Shown here piece after piece: positions 61,096 to 64,000 of a stretch of 64,000 nucleotides of DNA. Below the pieces are notes generated by a model. The model made no database searches. It was not told the DNA's origin and saw only the letters and a program-made list of their open reading frames with translations. The translations under genes and the position numbers were made by a program. This stretch comes from JAOAPY01 sp041492185 (GTDB taxonomy: Bacteria > Acidobacteriota > Blastocatellia > Pyrinomonadales > Pyrinomonadaceae), in contig JBGPWL010000013.1 of the NCBI GenBank assembly GCA_041492185.1, positions 1 to 64,000 on the forward strand. Direction: 5' to 3'. Position 1 is the stretch's first letter. Each line of letters begins with the position of its first letter.

Positions 61096-62379
61096 ATGGA
61101 GCCATCCACGCAAAAGCTGGTTCACACGTTTGGTGCGCTGGCGGACCTGGGACAGGAAATAACCGACTCGAGCGACTTCAGCCGGATGGTGCTGACGTCG
61201 CTTCATCTGCTCTTGGGTGCGCTGGCCATTCGGCGCGGCGCGATCTCTGATTACGCGACCGAAGAGAGCGCGCTAAGGTTTGTCGCCACGCGCGGACTGG
61301 ATGCTGAATTTCCGGAAACGCTTACGCTTGATGATCAGTCAAAGTCTTCTTTGCTGCGTCTGGAATTGTCGACGATAACGCGTGCGTCTCTCAAAGATCC
61401 CCCTCTAGAGGATCAGAGCCCGGAGCTTGATAAGTTGTTCAGCGTCTGCCAATCCTTGTTTGGCATTCAGCTAATCGCTCCGATGGTGGTTCGCGGCGAT
61501 CTGGTTGGAGTTGTCCTGCTCGGCGACAAAGCAACCGGCGAGGAGTTTACGCCGGATGATTGCGAGATCATTTCTGCGATGGTCCGCCACATCGGCGTCG
61601 GCATTCACACGCATCGATTGTTGGAGCAAGTGGCGCACCGCGCTGAAGAGAATCGCCGCTTATACGAAGACCTGCGCGGTATTTACCGCGACACCGTGCG
61701 CGCGTTTGCCGCCGCGATCGATATCAAAGACAAGTACACTCAGGGCCATTCGGAGCGCGTCGGCAAATACAGCGAGGTCATCGCGCGCGAATTGGGCTGG
61801 GGCGAAGACGAGGTCGAAGGCATCGCCATCGCCGGTTATCTTCACGACGTGGGCAAGTTGGTCGTCGAGCGCGACATCATTAACGCGCCCTACGCGATCG
61901 ATGCCAAAGAGTCGAGCGAGCTGAACCGTCATCCGATGGCGGGCTACGATATTCTTTCGCCCATCCATCATCCATACGCGGACATTCCGCTGATGGCCAA
62001 ATATCACCACGAGCGTCCGGATGGTCGCGGCTATCCGGATGGACTGACCGGCGATCAAATTCCGCTGGGGGCAAAGATCGTTTCGCTCGCCGACTCGTTC
62101 GACGCGATGACGACCGATCGACCTTACAAGCGGCGCCGCTCGCTCGAAGATGTGATCGTGGATTTTCGCCAAAATACCGGCAAGCAGTTTGACGTCAAGG
62201 TCGTCGTCGCTTTCTGCCGCGCGCTCTTGAAAGAGATCAACGGCCAGACGAAAGAACGCCGCATCGTGAAGATGCTCGGCAAGAACTACATCGAACCGGA
62301 ACAAATAATTCCCCTGCTTACCGAACTCATCAACGAGCTTGACCCGCAGAAGTCTTCCGCGGCAGCCGGCATGAGCTGA
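61096..62379 (+). CDS. GAF-HD-GYP c-di-GMP phosphodiesterase
   Basis: A 427-residue protein. Residues about 15-180 form a GAF domain (FGIQLIAPMVVRGDLVGVVL). The HD-GYP domain spans about 195-400: HSERVGKYSEVIARELG, YLHDVGKL (the HD pair), HPMAGYDIL, YHHERPDGRGYPDGL (GYP motif intact) and LADSFDAMTTDRPYK. It hydrolyses c-di-GMP to GMP or pGpG. It lies 6 nt after the STAS gene, so synthesis (56657) and degradation of c-di-GMP are encoded on one transcript. Confidence 0.93.
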   Translation: MEPSTQKLVHTFGALADLGQEITDSSDFSRMVLTSLHLLLGALAIRRGAISDYATEESALRFVATRGLDAEFPETLTLDDQSKSSLLRLELSTITRASLKDPPLEDQSPELDKLFSVCQSLFGIQLIAPMVVRGDLVGVVLLGDKATGEEFTPDDCEIISAMVRHIGVGIHTHRLLEQVAHRAEENRRLYEDLRGIYRDTVRAFAAAIDIKDKYTQGHSERVGKYSEVIARELGWGEDEVEGIAIAGYLHDVGKLVVERDIINAPYAIDAKESSELNRHPMAGYDILSPIHHPYADIPLMAKYHHERPDGRGYPDGLTGDQIPLGAKIVSLADSFDAMTTDRPYKRRRSLEDVIVDFRQNTGKQFDVKVVVAFCRALLKEINGQTKERRIVKMLGKNYIEPEQIIPLLTELINELDPQKSSAAAGMS

Positions 62380-62481
62380 GATTCCGCTGCCCTGCCGACC
62401 GGAAAGCCGCGGCGATTCACCAACCAGCCCAGGCAAAGTTGCCAGTAAATAAGACCGTTCCGCCTCTTGTCGAATCGAGCA

Positions 62482-62511
62482 TTGACTAACGGACGATATT
62501 TCGCATATTGT
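62482..62511 (+). promoter_or_regulatory. Possible promoter for the zinc-ribbon/TPR gene
   Basis: TTGACT (62482-62487), 18 nt, TATTGT (62506-62511). Four of six -10 positions match. It lies about 90 nt before the ATG. Confidence 0.35.
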
Positions 62512-62602
62512 CCGCATCATAAACTTCAGGCTGGACCTCAGAGCCTGCGAACTCTCGCATCCCCTGTACCAGCCTATCGCTCGTTACTAACCTCTTGGAA
62601 TT

Positions 62603-63805
62603 ATGAAACATTGCGCCACCTGCAAGCTTGACATGCTGGATGAATACACATTTTGTATTCATTGCGGTGGCGGACTAACTGAAATCACGATTTCGATGAA
62701 AGGCGATCCAACTTGCCCTTCATGTAGGGCGCCGATGAAGGCGGAATGGCGCTTCTGCAAGATATGCGCTTACGATGTTACTGACGATGAACGAACGTCA
62801 TTTCCGCGAACCACTGTGATGGGCCCGACACGGCCCCAGATTCAGAGAGTGAACATTCCGCTCTCTTACGAGAACCTTGCAGCGGCATACCCATCCTCAA
62901 CAGGGCAGCACCATGAGGCGCAGCGTTCAAAGCGAATACGGTTCATTCTTGCTGGAGTTATTGCAGTACTGCTGTTAGGAATGGGCGGCGCGGCAGCTTA
63001 CTACTTTTGGTTCAGCAATACAGCGATCGAGAAACAGCTTGATGCCGCTATAACCAGAGGCGACATCTTCAAGCCAGAAGGTACCAGCGCTTACGATCTT
63101 TACAACAAGCTCAAAGGAAACGGCGCCGAGTCCAACACACTGGCTCGTTACAGAGAAAGGCTATTGCCAGTGTTAACAACGCAGCCACTGAGGATGCTTG
63201 TTGACTTCGCTGTACCCACGAATCGAGAACCTGCTCTATCCGAGTGGCAAGACGCTCTCAAGCCGATGAGTTGGGCCAGCGAGTTGAGGCCGGAAGATGG
63301 AGCACTTGCCGCCAGGGCCAAATACATTGAAGGTCGAATCGACTATTTGACTAATAAGAAGGATGTCGCGTTGGACCTTTGGCAGCGCGCAAGCGAGCTG
63401 GATAAGACCTGGGCGCTTGCTACAAATGCTGTTGGGGTTCTCTATAACGAACGCAAGCAGTATCAGACAGCCCGCCAGTTTGGCTTTGAAGCGATCCGCC
63501 GAGAGCCCAACTGGGCCGTGCCTTATAGTAATGTAGGCACCTCCTATTTGCTTGAAAAGAACGACGACAAAGCGGAGTCGTACTACAAGCAAGCCATCGA
63601 GCGCGCGCCGACTTGGCCAAGACCACATGCATGGCTCGGCGACATTGCAATGCGACGGAAGAATTTTTATCAGGCTGTCAGCGAATACGAAGCGGCTCTT
63701 AATCTTGCCGTGCCCGGCACGACAACGCTTAACCTTACCGATATCAAGAAGCGTCTGGAACTTGCTCGGAAGAAATCGAAAGAATCATTCGAAGATGTCG
63801 ACTGA
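62603..63805 (+). CDS. Double zinc-ribbon, membrane-anchored TPR protein
   Basis: 400 residues. Two zinc ribbons open the protein (CATC ... CIHC and CPSC ... CKIC, residues 4-60). A Pro/Ser/Thr-rich linker leads to one membrane helix (IRFILAGVIAVLLLGMGGAA), and after a low-homology region TPR repeats span about 240-385 (GVLYNERKQYQTARQFGFEA, GTSYLLEKNDDKAESYYKQA, GDIAMRRKNFYQAVSEYEAA). The plan suggests a cytoplasmic ribbon and an extracytoplasmic TPR scaffold. No function is known. The next small frame begins within its stop codon. Confidence 0.87.
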   Translation: MKHCATCKLDMLDEYTFCIHCGGGLTEITISMKGDPTCPSCRAPMKAEWRFCKICAYDVTDDERTSFPRTTVMGPTRPQIQRVNIPLSYENLAAAYPSSTGQHHEAQRSKRIRFILAGVIAVLLLGMGGAAAYYFWFSNTAIEKQLDAAITRGDIFKPEGTSAYDLYNKLKGNGAESNTLARYRERLLPVLTTQPLRMLVDFAVPTNREPALSEWQDALKPMSWASELRPEDGALAARAKYIEGRIDYLTNKKDVALDLWQRASELDKTWALATNAVGVLYNERKQYQTARQFGFEAIRREPNWAVPYSNVGTSYLLEKNDDKAESYYKQAIERAPTWPRPHAWLGDIAMRRKNFYQAVSEYEAALNLAVPGTTTLNLTDIKKRLELARKKSKESFEDVD

Positions 63806-64000
63806 TGCAATGCCCGAACTGCAAATCCGCCGTAGATGACGATGCGGCGTTTTGTCGTGCCAAGCTACTTCGGCTGGATGCGCAAGGACGAAGCCGCAGA
63901 TAGCAATCTCTTCATCGGGCGCGACCAGCAAGGTGTAAACCCCGTTTGAAAATCCCAAAGCGGTAAACACATTTTGTTCTTCATCTCCGATTTTACAGGC
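63785..64000 (-). CDS. Possible C-terminus of an unrecognised protein, enters from the right edge
   Basis: The minus frame is open from the right edge (ACKIGDEEQNVFTALGFSNG...) to a stop at 63785. The part at 63860-64000 has plausible protein composition. The last 60-70 nt overlap a plus-strand frame that clearly encodes a zinc ribbon start, so the true C-terminus or even the gene is doubtful. No family is recognised. Confidence 0.25.
   Translation of the reverse strand, partial: ACKIGDEEQNVFTALGFSNGVYTLLVAPDEEIAICGFVLAHPAEVAWHDKTPHRHLRRICSSGIASVDIFE
63805..63903 (+). pseudogene. Truncated zinc-ribbon gene fragment
   Basis: The ATG overlaps the previous TGA by one base (TGATG), a coupled start. 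It reads MQCPNCKSAVDDDAAFC, the beginning of a zinc-ribbon protein like its neighbours. The second CxxC knuckle expected after FC is missing, and the frame soon stops (TAG 63901-63903). A deletion or rearrangement near 63855 is likely. It could also be an intact 32-residue peptide, which is less likely. Confidence 0.45.

Overview
The window looks like part of an Acidobacteriota chromosome, most likely class Blastocatellia. This is an inference from a moderately GC-rich sequence, a Solibacter-type TIGR03437 domain, two PEP-CTERM proteins, a fused homocysteine methyltransferase/MTHFR, many zinc-ribbon/TPR proteins and the palindromic intergenic repeats common in these genomes. No rRNA, tRNA, CRISPR array, phage or insertion sequence was recognised.

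Layout. 1-6.1 kb (minus) is a giant secreted multidomain protein cut off by the left edge. 6.4-8.0 kb holds an SDR epimerase and an MNT/HEPN toxin-antitoxin pair whose HepT is frameshifted. 8.0-16.5 kb holds the methyltransferase/MTHFR, a zinc-ribbon membrane protein, a POT peptide transporter, mutM, and a translationally coupled nucleotidyltransferase/phosphohexomutase pair. 16.6-19 kb has a small membrane protein, a thiolase and 3-hydroxybutyryl-CoA dehydrogenase. 20.3-28.7 kb is the lipid operon yceD-rpmF-plsX-fabH-fabD-acpP-fabF behind a near-consensus promoter, without fabG, followed by etfB-TPR-etfA. 28.7-33.2 kb holds a CusF-SCO lipoprotein, folD, coaE and an orphan peptide-binding lipoprotein.

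33.2-50.1 kb is the most unusual part. It encodes two PEP-CTERM proteins, two small paralogous proteins of unknown function, an 1886-residue surface protein with duplicated BNR/sialidase-like halves, a lipoprotein, two overlapping MalT-like ATPase regulators (the second with an OmpR/SARP winged helix and BTAD), and a subtilisin-like protease. The protease carries 15 perfect IVMTGAD repeats near its N-terminus and SLH motifs at its C-terminus. A 17-bp element, CTCAAG repeated with an 11-bp period, occurs twice before the first PEP-CTERM gene and once before the regulator pair. It is a plausible operator linking regulator and surface genes.

50.2-56.5 kb is a complete oligopeptide ABC importer (oppA-B-C-D-F) with a large hairpin between oppA and oppB. 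56.6-62.4 kb is a signalling operon: PocR-GAF-GGDEF cyclase, degenerate ATPase fused to an RsbW-like kinase domain, STAS protein, and GAF-HD-GYP phosphodiesterase. It probably joins c-di-GMP turnover to partner switching. The right end has a zinc-ribbon/TPR membrane protein and a truncated zinc-ribbon fragment.

Several families of palindromic intergenic repeats are scattered through the window. One of them supplies the stop codon of fabD.
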